A model generated the notes under the pieces. The model was not told the DNA's origin. It saw only the letters and a program-made list of their open reading frames with translations, and did not search any database. From Catenulispora acidiphila DSM 44928 (GTDB taxonomy: Bacteria; Actinomycetota; Actinomycetes; Streptomycetales; Catenulisporaceae), in contig NC_013131.1 of the NCBI RefSeq assembly GCF_000024025.1, positions 2,728,001 to 2,792,000 of the forward strand: a DNA stretch of 64,000 nucleotides. Reading direction: 5' to 3'. The translations under genes were made by a program, and so were the position numbers. Below, in pieces: positions 50,439-59,900 of this stretch (position 1 is its first letter; every line of letters begins with the position of its first letter).

Positions 50439-51437
50439 ATGAACACCCCCGCTCGCCGTTCCCAGCCCAGCAAGTCCGGTGGAGGCCGGGGCTCCGGCTC
50501 CGGTGGCGGAGCGCGGGGTTCCGGCGGCTCTCGGCAGGCTGGTGCGGGTTCCGGTGGGTCTCGGCAGCCTGCGCCCGCTGGTGGACGTTCGCCTGGCAAG
50601 GCTGGTGGTCGCTCCGGTGGGTCGGGCGGTGGTGGCAATGCTTCCGGCGCGAATGCCGCCGCCGGCTCCGGTGGTCGTGACTGGCGCGACTATGACCCCT
50701 TTGCGGACGCCAACGAAGAGGGCATCCGCCTTCAGAAGGTTCTGGCGCAGGCCGGGGTCGGCAGTCGGCGGGTCAGCGAGGATCTGATCGCCGCCGGCCG
50801 GGTTGAGGTCAACGGTGAGATCGTGCGGCATCAGGGCATGCGCGTGGATCCCGAGACCGCGGTGATCCGGGTCGACGGGATGCGCATCTCGACCGCTGAG
50901 GGGATCGTGCACTTCGCGTTCAACAAGCCGATGGGCGTGGTGTCCGCCATGGACGACCCGGATCGGCCCAACCTCGGCGACTACGTGCGCGGGCGCAACG
51001 AGCGCCTGTTCCACATCGGACGCCTCGACGTCGACACCGAGGGCCTGATCCTGCTGACCAACGACGGGGAACTCGCGCACCGGCTGGCGCATCCGTCCTA
51101 CGAGATCCGCAAGGTCTACCGCGCGCAGGTCTACGGCACCGTGCCGAAGGACCTGGGCCGCCGCCTGCGCGAGGGCGTGGACCTGGAGGACGGTCTGGCA
51201 CGCGTCGACCACTTCCGCCTGCTGGACTCCGTCGGCCGCAACGCGCTGGTGGAGATCACCATCCACGAAGGCCGCAACCGCATCGTCCGGCGCATCATGG
51301 ACGCGGTCGGGCTCCCCGTGCGCGGCCTGGTGCGCACCAAGTTCGGCCCGATCTCGCTCGGCGACCAGAAGCCCGAGCGCATGCGTCCGCTCAACAAGGA
51401 AGAGGTCGGCGCGGTCTACAAGTCCGTCGGACTCTAG
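50439..51437 (+). CDS. rluB: 23S rRNA pseudouridine synthase (RluB/RsuA family)
   Basis: A 332-residue protein. The first ~85 residues are a Gly/Ser/Arg-rich extension. An S4 RNA-binding domain follows (IRLQKVLAQAGVGSRRVSED), then the catalytic domain with the motif FHIGRLDVDTEGLILLTNDG, whose Asp in RLD is the catalytic residue, and GRNRIVRRIM near the end. RluB isomerises uridine in helix 89 of 23S rRNA (E. coli position 2605). Location after scpAB is typical of many bacteria. Confidence 0.93.
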   Translation: MNTPARRSQPSKSGGGRGSGSGGGARGSGGSRQAGAGSGGSRQPAPAGGRSPGKAGGRSGGSGGGGNASGANAAAGSGGRDWRDYDPFADANEEGIRLQKVLAQAGVGSRRVSEDLIAAGRVEVNGEIVRHQGMRVDPETAVIRVDGMRISTAEGIVHFAFNKPMGVVSAMDDPDRPNLGDYVRGRNERLFHIGRLDVDTEGLILLTNDGELAHRLAHPSYEIRKVYRAQVYGTVPKDLGRRLREGVDLEDGLARVDHFRLLDSVGRNALVEITIHEGRNRIVRRIMDAVGLPVRGLVRTKFGPISLGDQKPERMRPLNKEEVGAVYKSVGL

Positions 51438-51511
51438 GAAACGCGAGTTAGACAGCGGGCTCTAAGAAGCGCGAGCAATACAACCGACCAATACAACCGA
51501 GCAGCACACCA

Positions 51512-51549
51512 CGGAGCGCCCCCCGGAATGATCTCCAGGGGGCGCTCCG
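51512..51549. terminator. Terminator after rluB
   Basis: CGGAGCGCCCCC and GGGGGCGCTCCG form a perfect 12-bp stem around a 14-nt loop; TGTCTTC follows. It also stands downstream of the convergent MFS gene. Confidence 0.75.
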
Positions 51550-51594
51550 CTGTCTTCAGTGATTCAGTAGCTCAGTTCAGCGCGAGCCGGGTAC

Positions 51595-53154
51595 TCACAC
51601 CGCCGCAGCCCCGGCGGCCGTAGCGGCCCGCTCGTGCTTGTCCAAGCGGTACAGGTGGAAGGAGAACACCGCCGCCAGCAGCGTCACGACCACTCCGGCG
51701 CCGGACAGCACCGCCATCGCGTGTCCCGCGGCGTGCACCGCGTGGCCGGCGGCCACCGTCAGGTACAGCGTGCCGAGGGAGGCGATGCCGACCACCTGGG
51801 CCAGCTGCGCGTTCGTCGCCAGCGTGCCCGAGGCGTCCGAGGCGTCGGCGACCGGGACCCGCATCAGGGCCAGGGTCATGGTCGGGGCGTTGGCGATACC
51901 GATGCCGAAGCCGTAGACCAGCTGGTTCAGGTAGAACCACACGCCGCCGTAGCCGCCGTCCTTGAACATCCAGATCTGCGCCGCGGTGGCCGCCGCGCCG
52001 ATCAGCAGGCCCAGGAACGACATGCGCCGGACCAGGTGCGCCGGGATCCGGCGCCAGAAGTAGCTCACCAGGCCGAAGGTCGCGGCGCAGGGGGCGAAGG
52101 CCAGGCCGGTCTTCAGCGCGCTGAAGCCCAGGGTGCCCTGCAGGTGGATCGCGGTGGCGAACAGGTTGCCGGCGTAGACGACCATGGTCAGGAAGATCAC
52201 GATCAGCGAGGGCTTCATGCCCGACATCTGCAGGATGCGCCCGGGCAGGATCGGGGAGTCGCCGCGGCGCGCCACCCGGCGCTCGACGGCCAGGAACAGG
52301 GCGAGCAGCGGGACGGACGCGGCCAGCAGCACCCAGCCCCACAGCGGCCAGTGCTCGTCGTGGCCCAGGACCAGCGGCACGACCAGCGCCAGGATCGTCG
52401 GGGACAGCGTCAGCACGCCGGCCAGGTCCACCTTGTTGCCCGCCGCGCTGTTCTGCGGCTTGACCGAGGGCAGCGAGCGGATCGCCGCGATGTACAGCAC
52501 GATGCCGATCGGCACGTTCACCAGGAACACCGGGCGCCACGACCACCCGAACAGGTTCGCGGTCACCAGGATGCCGCCGAGCACCTGCCCGACCACGATC
52601 CCGGAGGCCAGCACCGCGGTCCAGGCGCTCATCGCCTTGGCGCGGGCCTCGCCCTGGAAGGTCTGCTGGATCAGGCTCAGGACCTGCGGCAGCATCACGG
52701 CCGCGGCTATGCCCTGGATCACCCGGAAGATGATGAGCTCGCCGGTGCTCTGGGCCAGCCCGCAGGCCAGCGAGGCGATGGTGAAGCCGACCAGTCCGGA
52801 CTTGAACAGCCGTTCGTGGCCCAGGATCCGGCCCAGGCGCGCGCCGGTCACCAGCAGCACCGCGTAGGCGATGATGTAGCCGGCGGCGACCATCTGCAGG
52901 CCGGCGCCGGAGGCGTGCAGCTTCTCGTGGATGCTCGGCAGCGCCACGTTGACGATCGAGCCGTCCAGCAGCGCCATGAAGTAGCCGACGAGCACCGTGG
53001 CCAGGATCAGCCCCGACCGGCGGTTGCCGGCCGGGGCGCTCGCAGCGCCGGCCGTACGCTCGTGTCTTGTCGGGCTTAAGGTGGTGGTGCCCCCGGCGGC
53101 GGGGGTCGACATCTGGTTCGGTCCGGTCCCGGACTCGCTCAACATCTTGGTCAC
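51595..53154 (-). CDS. MFS exporter, DHA2 family (14 transmembrane segments)
   Basis: A 519-residue drug:H+ antiporter-type transporter with about 14 hydrophobic segments. LDGSIVNVALPSIHEKLHAS in the first helix pair, TGARLGRILGHERLFKSG (motif A) and VLASGIVVGQVLGGILV (motif C) identify the DHA2 branch. The substrate is unknown. It starts with GTG at 53154 and is divergent from the XRE regulator, which probably controls it. Confidence 0.92.
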   Translation of the reverse strand: MTKMLSESGTGPNQMSTPAAGGTTTLSPTRHERTAGAASAPAGNRRSGLILATVLVGYFMALLDGSIVNVALPSIHEKLHASGAGLQMVAAGYIIAYAVLLVTGARLGRILGHERLFKSGLVGFTIASLACGLAQSTGELIIFRVIQGIAAAVMLPQVLSLIQQTFQGEARAKAMSAWTAVLASGIVVGQVLGGILVTANLFGWSWRPVFLVNVPIGIVLYIAAIRSLPSVKPQNSAAGNKVDLAGVLTLSPTILALVVPLVLGHDEHWPLWGWVLLAASVPLLALFLAVERRVARRGDSPILPGRILQMSGMKPSLIVIFLTMVVYAGNLFATAIHLQGTLGFSALKTGLAFAPCAATFGLVSYFWRRIPAHLVRRMSFLGLLIGAAATAAQIWMFKDGGYGGVWFYLNQLVYGFGIGIANAPTMTLALMRVPVADASDASGTLATNAQLAQVVGIASLGTLYLTVAAGHAVHAAGHAMAVLSGAGVVVTLLAAVFSFHLYRLDKHERAATAAGAAAV

Positions 53155-53223
53155 AACACCAGGATGCGCGGCTCTTTATGGGGGTACCAGGAGTCCAGTT
53201 ATCCTATTACCACCAGTACCTGG

Positions 53224-53253
53224 CACCATGATGCCCGACGAGGCATCATGGTG
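53224..53253. promoter_or_regulatory. Perfect 12-bp inverted repeat covering the regulator start codon
   Basis: CACCATGATGCC-CGACGA-GGCATCATGGTG. The ATG at 53248 of the XRE regulator lies in the right arm. It is an operator candidate for autoregulation or an mRNA hairpin that hides the start codon. Confidence 0.6.
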
Positions 53254-54189
53254 TTCGTGAGCATAGACATCTCCGTCGCCCCGGTGACCACCAGCCGTAC
53301 AGCCGGCAAAGACGCCGCGCCGCAGCGCCGGTCGGAACTGGCCTCCTTCCTGCGCAGCCGCCGCGAGCGGCTGGACCCGGAGGTGCTGGGACTGCCGACC
53401 GGCACCCGGCGCCGGACCCCGGGCCTGCGCCGCGAGGAGGTCGCGCAGCTCGCCGGGGTGGGGGTGACCTGGTACACCTGGCTGGAGCAGGGCCGCCAGA
53501 TCAACGCCAGCGTCCAGGTCCTGGACGCCGTGGCCCGCACCCTGCGGCTGGATCCGGCCGAGACCGAGCACCTGTACCAGCTCGCCGACATCCCGGCGGT
53601 CCCGGCGGTGAACGGCTGCCGGCGGCTGGACCCGGAGGTCCAGCAGATCCTGGACGGCCTGGACCCGCTGCCCGCCTCGGTCGTCAACGGCCGCAGCGAC
53701 ATCCTGGCCTGGAACCGCTCCTACGCGCTGCTGTTCCCGTTCCTGGTGAACCTGCCCGAGGACAAGCGGAACTCGCTGTGGTCCTGCTTCACCAGCCCGA
53801 AGTGCTGCCATCCGTTCGTGAACCGCAGCGAGGACCTGTCCCGGATGGTCGCCAACTTCCGCGCCCGCTACGGCCGCCACGTCGGCGAGCCGGCGTGGGA
53901 GGAGTTCGTCAAGCGGCTGTGCGCCGCCAGCCCGGAGTTCGCCGAGCTGTGGGCCGAGCACGGCGTGGCCGACGGCGGCGTCCGGGTGAAGGTCTTCCGG
54001 CATCCGGCGATCGGCGAGCTCAACGTCGTGGTGACCACCTTCGACGTCGCCGCCACCCCGGAGACCCGGATGACGGTGTACACCCCGAACGACGCGAACA
54101 CCCGTGAGCGCTTCGAGCTGCTGCGCGAGGACAGCCTCCCCAGCGGCTTCACCTACCCCTGCGGCCACAGCTTCGACCCGCCGGCGTAG
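53248..54189 (+). CDS. XRE-family regulator with MmyB-like ligand domain
   Basis: A 313-residue protein. The N-terminal XRE HTH (about 20-90) reads GTRRRTPGLRREEVAQLAGV and GVTWYTWLEQGRQINASVQV, the standard opening of actinobacterial MmyB-like regulators. The C-terminal PAS-like MmyB domain contains PASVVNGRSDILAWNRSYAL and FRHPAIGELNVVVTTFDVA, and may bind fatty acid or another small ligand. It is divergent from the MFS exporter. GTG 53257 is an alternative start. Confidence 0.9.
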   Translation: MVFVSIDISVAPVTTSRTAGKDAAPQRRSELASFLRSRRERLDPEVLGLPTGTRRRTPGLRREEVAQLAGVGVTWYTWLEQGRQINASVQVLDAVARTLRLDPAETEHLYQLADIPAVPAVNGCRRLDPEVQQILDGLDPLPASVVNGRSDILAWNRSYALLFPFLVNLPEDKRNSLWSCFTSPKCCHPFVNRSEDLSRMVANFRARYGRHVGEPAWEEFVKRLCAASPEFAELWAEHGVADGGVRVKVFRHPAIGELNVVVTTFDVAATPETRMTVYTPNDANTRERFELLREDSLPSGFTYPCGHSFDPPA

Positions 54190-54238
54190 CGGCGTCTCGC
54201 ACGGCGGGACGCCGCGCGACGCGGATTCGTGTGATCAG

Positions 54239-54244
54239 TAGGGT
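54239..54244 (+). promoter_or_regulatory. -10 element (TAGGGT) of aroH
   Basis: TAGGGT, 6-nt spacer, ATG at 54251. Confidence 0.5.
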
Positions 54245-54250
54245 GGCTTC

Positions 54251-54613
54251 ATGGCAGTCCGGGCGGTACGAGGCGCGATCCAGCTGGACCTAGATGACCG
54301 GGACCACCTGTTGGCCGGCACGACGGAGCTGGTCAAGCAGGTGTTGGAGCAGAACGGCTTCGCTGTCGAGGACCTGATCAGCATGCTGTTCACGGCTACT
54401 CCCGACCTGCACAGCGAGTTCCCGGCTCTCGCCGCGCGGGAGCTGGGCATCGTCGACGTGCCCCTGATGTGCGCGCAGGAGATCGACGTCACCGGCGCGA
54501 TGCCGCGCGTGGTCCGTCTGCTGGCGCATGTGGAGACGCTGCGTGCCAAGAACGAGATACAGCATGTCTACCTAGGTGGAGCTGCTGCTCTGCGCAGGGA
54601 CATAGCGCAGTAG
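54251..54613 (+). CDS. aroH: Monofunctional chorismate mutase (AroH type)
   Basis: A 120-residue AroH-fold enzyme that converts chorismate to prephenate. VRAVRGAIQLDLDDRDHLL contains the active-site Arg7, LISMLFTATPDLHSEFPALA is the conserved core, and VPLMCAQEIDVTGAMPRVVR holds the other active-site residues; HVYLGGAAALR closes the site. The gene precedes tyrA, the next step in tyrosine synthesis. Confidence 0.95.
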   Translation: MAVRAVRGAIQLDLDDRDHLLAGTTELVKQVLEQNGFAVEDLISMLFTATPDLHSEFPALAARELGIVDVPLMCAQEIDVTGAMPRVVRLLAHVETLRAKNEIQHVYLGGAAALRRDIAQ

Positions 54614-54631
54614 CCACGCGCCGGAAGCCGA

Positions 54632-54637
54632 TAGGGT
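54632..54637 (+). promoter_or_regulatory. -10 element (TAGGGT) of tyrA
   Basis: TAGGGT, 7-nt spacer, ATG at 54645; 31 nt after the aroH stop, so tyrA can be transcribed alone. Confidence 0.5.
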
Positions 54638-54644
54638 TTCCGGT

Positions 54645-55730
54645 ATGCGCTCCGCCCTGGTCGTCGGCACTGGACTCATCGGCACGTCCATCGCCTTGGC
54701 GTTGACCCGCCGCGGCATCGACGTGCACCTCAGCGACACCGACGAGGGCGCCGCGCGGACCGCGGCCTCCCTGGGCGCCGGCCACACCGGCCGCCCCGCG
54801 CAGCCGGTCGACCTGTGCATCCTGGCCGTCCCGCCGGCGCGCATAGGAGCGATGCTGGCGCAGGCGCAGCGCGAGGAGTGGTCCCGCGTCTACACCGACG
54901 TCGGCTCGGTGAAGGCGCTGGTGCACACCTCCGCCGAGGACGCCGGCGCCGACCTGAGCCGCTTCATCGGCGGCCACCCGCTGGCCGGCCGCGAGCGCTC
55001 CGGTCCGCTGGCCGCCCGCTGGGATCTGTTCGAGGGGCGTCCCTGGGTGCTGACACCCGGCGCGACCACCTCCCGCGACGCCCTGAACCAGGCGCTGGAA
55101 CTGGTCTCGCTGTGCGGCGCGGTACCGGTCGTGATGGACACCGACGAGCACGACCACGCCGTGGCCCTGATCTCGCACGCCCCGCACCTGGTCGCCGCGC
55201 TGATGGCGGCGCGCTTGGAGGGCGCCCGCGAGGAGTCGGTGCGCATCTCCGGTACCGGTATCCGAGACCTGACACGCATCGCCGGCGGCGCCCCGGAGCT
55301 GTGGGAGGACATCCTCGCCGCCAACGCCCCGGCGATCGCCGAGGTCCTCGCCGCCTACGCCACAGACCTCACCGCGGCGGTGGACGCGCTGCGCGCCGTC
55401 GCCGGCCCGGACGCCGAAGCCGCCAAGCGCGGCGCCGCCAACCTGGCCGACCTGCTGCGCCGCGGCAACGCCGGGCAGGCGCGCATCCCGGGCAAGCACG
55501 GAACGGCTTCGGCCTCTTACACCGCGGTACCGGTGCTGATCTCCGACCGGCCCGGCGAGCTGGCGCGGCTGTTCGCGGCGGCCGGCAGCGTCGGGGTGAA
55601 CATCGAGGACGTGCGCATCGACCACTCCCCGGGCCGCGAGGCGGGTCTGGTGGAACTGCTGGTGGACCCGACCGTGTCCGACCGCCTGGCGGCGGACCTG
55701 GCGGCGTCCGGCTGGACGGTTCAGTCCTGA
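54645..55730 (+). CDS. tyrA: Prephenate dehydrogenase
   Basis: A 361-residue enzyme: NAD-binding GTGLIGTSIALAL (8-20), catalytic-site GGHPLAGRERSGP with the conserved His, DEHDHAVALISHAPHL in the helical dimerisation domain, and an ACT domain (about 295-361; LISDRPGELARLFAAAGSVG) for feedback by an aromatic amino acid. It oxidatively decarboxylates prephenate to hydroxyphenylpyruvate. The cmk and der genes that follow tyrA in many actinobacteria are absent; sbcD follows instead. Confidence 0.94.
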   Translation: MRSALVVGTGLIGTSIALALTRRGIDVHLSDTDEGAARTAASLGAGHTGRPAQPVDLCILAVPPARIGAMLAQAQREEWSRVYTDVGSVKALVHTSAEDAGADLSRFIGGHPLAGRERSGPLAARWDLFEGRPWVLTPGATTSRDALNQALELVSLCGAVPVVMDTDEHDHAVALISHAPHLVAALMAARLEGAREESVRISGTGIRDLTRIAGGAPELWEDILAANAPAIAEVLAAYATDLTAAVDALRAVAGPDAEAAKRGAANLADLLRRGNAGQARIPGKHGTASASYTAVPVLISDRPGELARLFAAAGSVGVNIEDVRIDHSPGREAGLVELLVDPTVSDRLAADLAASGWTVQS

Positions 55731-55778
55731 TTCGCCACGGGCTGCCGGGATCCGTGACGGGCTGACGGTCCCACCGTC

Positions 55779-55784
55779 TACCGT
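55779..55784 (+). promoter_or_regulatory. -10 element (TACCGT) of the sbcD-sbcC-like operon
   Basis: TACCGT, 8-nt spacer, ATG at 55793. Confidence 0.45.
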
Positions 55785-55792
55785 GGACCTCT

Positions 55793-56950
55793 ATGCGATT
55801 CCTGCACACCGCCGACTGGCAGCTCGGCATGGGCCGGCGGTTCCTGGACCCCGAGCGCCAGGGCCAGTTCGACGCCGCGCGGCGTGACGTCCTGGGCACG
55901 CTGGGGCGTCTGGCGGTGTCCGAGGGCTGCGAAGCGATCGTGGTCGGCGGGGACGTGTTCGAGACGAACACCGAGTCGGCGCGCACGGTGCGGCAGGCGA
56001 TGGAGAAGCTGAAAGGCCTGCCGCTGAAGGTGTTCCTGCTGCCGGGCAACCACGATCCGCTGAACGCGGCGTCGATCTGGGGCTCAGAGCGCTTCGCCCA
56101 AGCGTGCCCGGAGAACGTGGTGGTGCTGCGCGACGAGACGCCGGTCGAGGTGCGCCCGGGCTTCGAGGTGGTCGGCGCGCCGTGGCGCTCCAAGCGCCCG
56201 ACCTCGGACCTGCTCGGCGACCTGCTCGGCGCGCTGGACCCGGCGCCGCCCGGCGTGGTGCGCGTCGTGGTCGCCCACGGCGCGGTCGACGCCGTCGCCC
56301 CGCAGTCCGACCCGGTGTCGCTGATCCGCGTCGCCGGCGTCCGCGCCGCGCTGGAGGCGGGCAAGGCGCACTACGTCGCGCTCGGCGACCGGCATTCGAC
56401 CACTGAGGTGACGCCGCGGGTGTGGTACTCCGGGGCGCCGGAGCCGACGGCGTTCGTGGAGACCGATCCGGGCAACGTCCTGGTGGTCGAGATCGACGAG
56501 GACGATTTGTCCCGGCCGCCGATGGTCGCCAAGCACCGGGTGGCGACGTGGCGGTTCCGCTCGGTGGAGGGTACCGAGGGCGAGCTGAACGGCGCCGCGG
56601 ACATCGCCGGGCTGCGCGAGCGGCTGGACGCGATGCCGGACAAGGAGCGCACGATCGTGAAGCTGCGGCTGCGCGGCGTGCTGTCGGTGTCCGACAAGGC
56701 GGCGTACGACGACTTGCGCCGCACCAGCGAGGACCTGTTCGCCGCCGTCGTCGACTCCTCGCGCTCGCACCTGGAGGTGCGCCCCGACGACGCCGACTTC
56801 GGAACCCTGGGCCTGAGCGGCTTCGCCGCGCGCGCCGTCGACGACCTGCGGGAGCTGGCGACCGGCCCGGACCCGGACGCGGCCCGCCGCGCCTCCGACG
56901 CGCTGGCCCTGCTGGTCACGCTCTCTCCGCTCTCCGGGAGGGCTTCGTGA
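55793..56950 (+). CDS. sbcD: DNA repair exonuclease, SbcD/YhaO-like
   Basis: A 385-residue calcineurin-like phosphoesterase. Metal ligands are visible in FLHTADWQLG (His5, Asp8), VGGDVFE, LPGNHDPL, VVAHGAVD and LGDRHSTTEV. SbcD or Mre11-type subunits cut DNA ends and hairpins with an SMC-like ATPase partner, here the next gene, which begins within its stop codon. The LGDRH (rather than LGHxH) is a common variant in the YhaO group. Confidence 0.88.
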   Translation: MRFLHTADWQLGMGRRFLDPERQGQFDAARRDVLGTLGRLAVSEGCEAIVVGGDVFETNTESARTVRQAMEKLKGLPLKVFLLPGNHDPLNAASIWGSERFAQACPENVVVLRDETPVEVRPGFEVVGAPWRSKRPTSDLLGDLLGALDPAPPGVVRVVVAHGAVDAVAPQSDPVSLIRVAGVRAALEAGKAHYVALGDRHSTTEVTPRVWYSGAPEPTAFVETDPGNVLVVEIDEDDLSRPPMVAKHRVATWRFRSVEGTEGELNGAADIAGLRERLDAMPDKERTIVKLRLRGVLSVSDKAAYDDLRRTSEDLFAAVVDSSRSHLEVRPDDADFGTLGLSGFAARAVDDLRELATGPDPDAARRASDALALLVTLSPLSGRAS

Positions 56951-59900
56951 GGCTGCTGCGGATCCGGCTGACGAACTTCCGCGGCGTCGCCGACCGGGAG
57001 CTGACGTTCGCCGAGCACGGGGTGACCGTGGTCGAGGGCCCGAACGAGTCCGGCAAGAGCAGCACCATCGAGGCCTTCGGCCTGCTCCTGGACGAGCTGG
57101 ACTCCTCGCGCAAGGAGGCGGTGCGCGCCGTCAAGCCGCGGCACACCGACGCGAGCCCCGAGGTGGAGGCCGAGTTCCGGGTCGGCGGACACCACCTGGT
57201 GTACCGCAAGCGCTGGCTCCGTCCGCTGACCGAGCTGCGCGTCCTGGCGCCGGCGCCGGAGACCCTGACCGGACGCGAGGCGCACGAGCGGGTCCTGGCG
57301 ATCCTGCATCAGGCCACGGACTACGACCTGTTCAAAGCCCTGCGGGTCCTGCAGGACAAGCCCTTCGACGTGGACCGCATCGCCGGCAGCGCCTCCCTGC
57401 GCGCCGCCCTCGACGCGGCCGCCGGCGGCGCCTCCGGACCCGGCGACGGCTCCGAGGACACGCTGGTCCAGCGGGTCGAGAAGGAGTTCGCGCGCTACTT
57501 CACCGCGAAGAACCACCAGCCGACGGGGGAGTACCGCGCGGCGCAGGACGCCGCCGCGACCGCCGCCGCCGAGGCCGCGGAGCTGGCTCAGACCCTGGCG
57601 CGCGTCGAGGCCGACACCGAGCGGCACGGCGAAGTGACGGCGCGCCTGGCCGAATTGCGCCAGCGGCTGGTGACGGACCGCGGCGACCTCGACACCCTCA
57701 CGCAGCGCGCCAAGTCCGTGGAGACCCTCCGGGCACGCCGCGACGACGCGGCGACCCTGGTCGAGCGCGCCTCACGCGACGCCGAACTCGCAGCCCGCAC
57801 ATGGGAGGCGCGCCAGGCACTGGTGCGGAGCGTGAGCGACTACGAGGGCGAACTCCAGACGCTGGAGACCCAGATCGCCGCCCACACCGAACTCCGCACC
57901 GAGGCCGACACCCGCCGCACCGGCGCCTCAGCGATGCACCGCACCGCCGACGAGGCGCACCGCCTGGCCCTCCGCCGCTACCAGGAAGCCGACGCCGACT
58001 ACCGCTGGATGCGCGACGTCTACGAACTGGAACGCGTCCGCGCCGACCGCGAAGCCCTCGCCGAAGCCGACCGCGAAGTAGAACTAGCCGCCGCCGAAAC
58101 CGCCGCCACAGAGATCGACGACCGAGCCGTCGAAGCCATCGACCAAGCCGACCGCACCGTCCGCGACGCCCGCACCGCCATCGAAGTCGCCGCCGCGACG
58201 GTCCGCATCGAGCGGCTGGGGAGCGCGGCGGTCACGGTGTCGGTGCCGGACGCGCGCGCGGCAGCGGAGGCTTCGGGCGGCGGTGCTGGCGCAAGCTCCG
58301 CGGCGCTCGCGGAGGCAGGCGCATCCAGGACCAGCGCCTCCGCGACCCTGCCTGAGGCTCGCACCGGCACCAGCACCGACGCTGCCACTGCTGCCGCAGC
58401 CGCTGCCGCAGCCGCCATCGCCGCAGCCGCCAGCTCCGATGTGCTCGCCGAGGTCACCAGCGCCAACGCGCCCACGACCGCCACTCTGCCCGAGGCTCGC
58501 ACCAGCGCTGGCACGACTACCCGCACCAGCAGCGACGCCGCCACCACCACCGCAGCTACCATCGCCGCAGCCGCCAGCTCCGATGTGCTCGCCGAGGTCG
58601 CCGGCACCGGCGCGCCCACCGCCACTACCACCAGCGCGCCCACCACCACCACCACCATCGCCGCCGCCAGCTCCCTCCTCCCCGAAGCTCGCACCGAGGC
58701 CGCCCTCGCCGCCCCTCTCGTCCGCCGCCTCACCGATCCCCTCGTCATCGAGGCCGAAGGCGTCCTGCGCGTCACCTTGGCTCCGGGTGCCAGTGAGCGG
58801 GAGTTGCGGGCGAAGCTCGATGCCGCCGAGTCCGGGCTCGTCGTGCTCTGCCATCAGGCGGGGGTGCGGGATCTCGCCGCTGCGCGTGTGCGCCTTCAGC
58901 GGTATGTCGAGGCGCGTGCTTCGCTTCTTGCCGCTGAGTCCGCGCGCAAGAAGCTGAGCAAGGATCCCGCCGTGCTGGCTGATGAGCAGGCGCGCCTTGA
59001 GGCCCGGATCGCCGACCATCTCGATCGTCGCGATGCCGGGGTGCTGCCGCCCGCTGATCGCGATGAGGCTGAGACCGTCGCCGAGCACCGCCGTGCCGAG
59101 TCCGAGGAGACCTCTGCGAACCTCGAGCGTGCGGGCGATGCCCTTCGCCTCGCCGAGGTGCGTGCCAACGAGCTCGCTGCTGATGCCCAGAAGCTCGCCG
59201 GTCGTGCTGAGCACCTGGCTGCCGAGCACGAGGCCGCGCGGACCCGCCTGGCCGAGGCCCGCCTCGTTGCCGCCGATGAGCTCATCGAGCAGCGTGACGC
59301 CGACGCGGCCCGGATCCTCGCGACCGCCGTGCAGGACCGTGCTGCCCATGACGCCAACTACCGCGACGCCCAGCCCGACCAGGTCGAATTTCTCCTGACC
59401 AACGCCCGGGACGTCGTCGCGCGCACCGAGTCCGAGATCAAGGACACCCGCGACGCTCTCCAGCACCTCGCCGGGCGCCTTGACGCCGTCGGCGACGACC
59501 TCGCCGACCGCCATCGGGAGGCCGAGGCCCGCCGGGACGGCGCCGAGCGGGATCTTGCCTCCGTCACCGCTCGCGCCGAGGCCGCGCGGCTGCTCCATGA
59601 AACCCTCCTGCGCCGCCGTGACGAGGCCACGCGTGCCTATCAGGGCCCGTTCAAGGAGCAGGTCGAGCGCTTCGGGCGCCTGGTCTTCGGAGCCTCCTTC
59701 GGCGTCAGCGTCGAGGCCGACCTGCGCATCGCCTCGCGCACGCTCGGCGGCCGCACCGATCCCTACGCCGAGCTGTCGACCGGCGCGCGCGAAGCCGTGG
59801 CGATGTGCGTGCGCCTGGCGTGCGCCGCGCTGGTCGGGCCCGACGGCGGCGTCCCGGTGATCATCGACGACGCGCTCGGCGCCGCCGACCCCGGCCGCCG

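Noticed and set aside
54190-54214. CGGCGTC/GACGCCG hairpin as a terminator of the XRE gene
   Set aside because: Only 7 bp with an 11-nt loop and no U-tract; too common by chance at this GC content.
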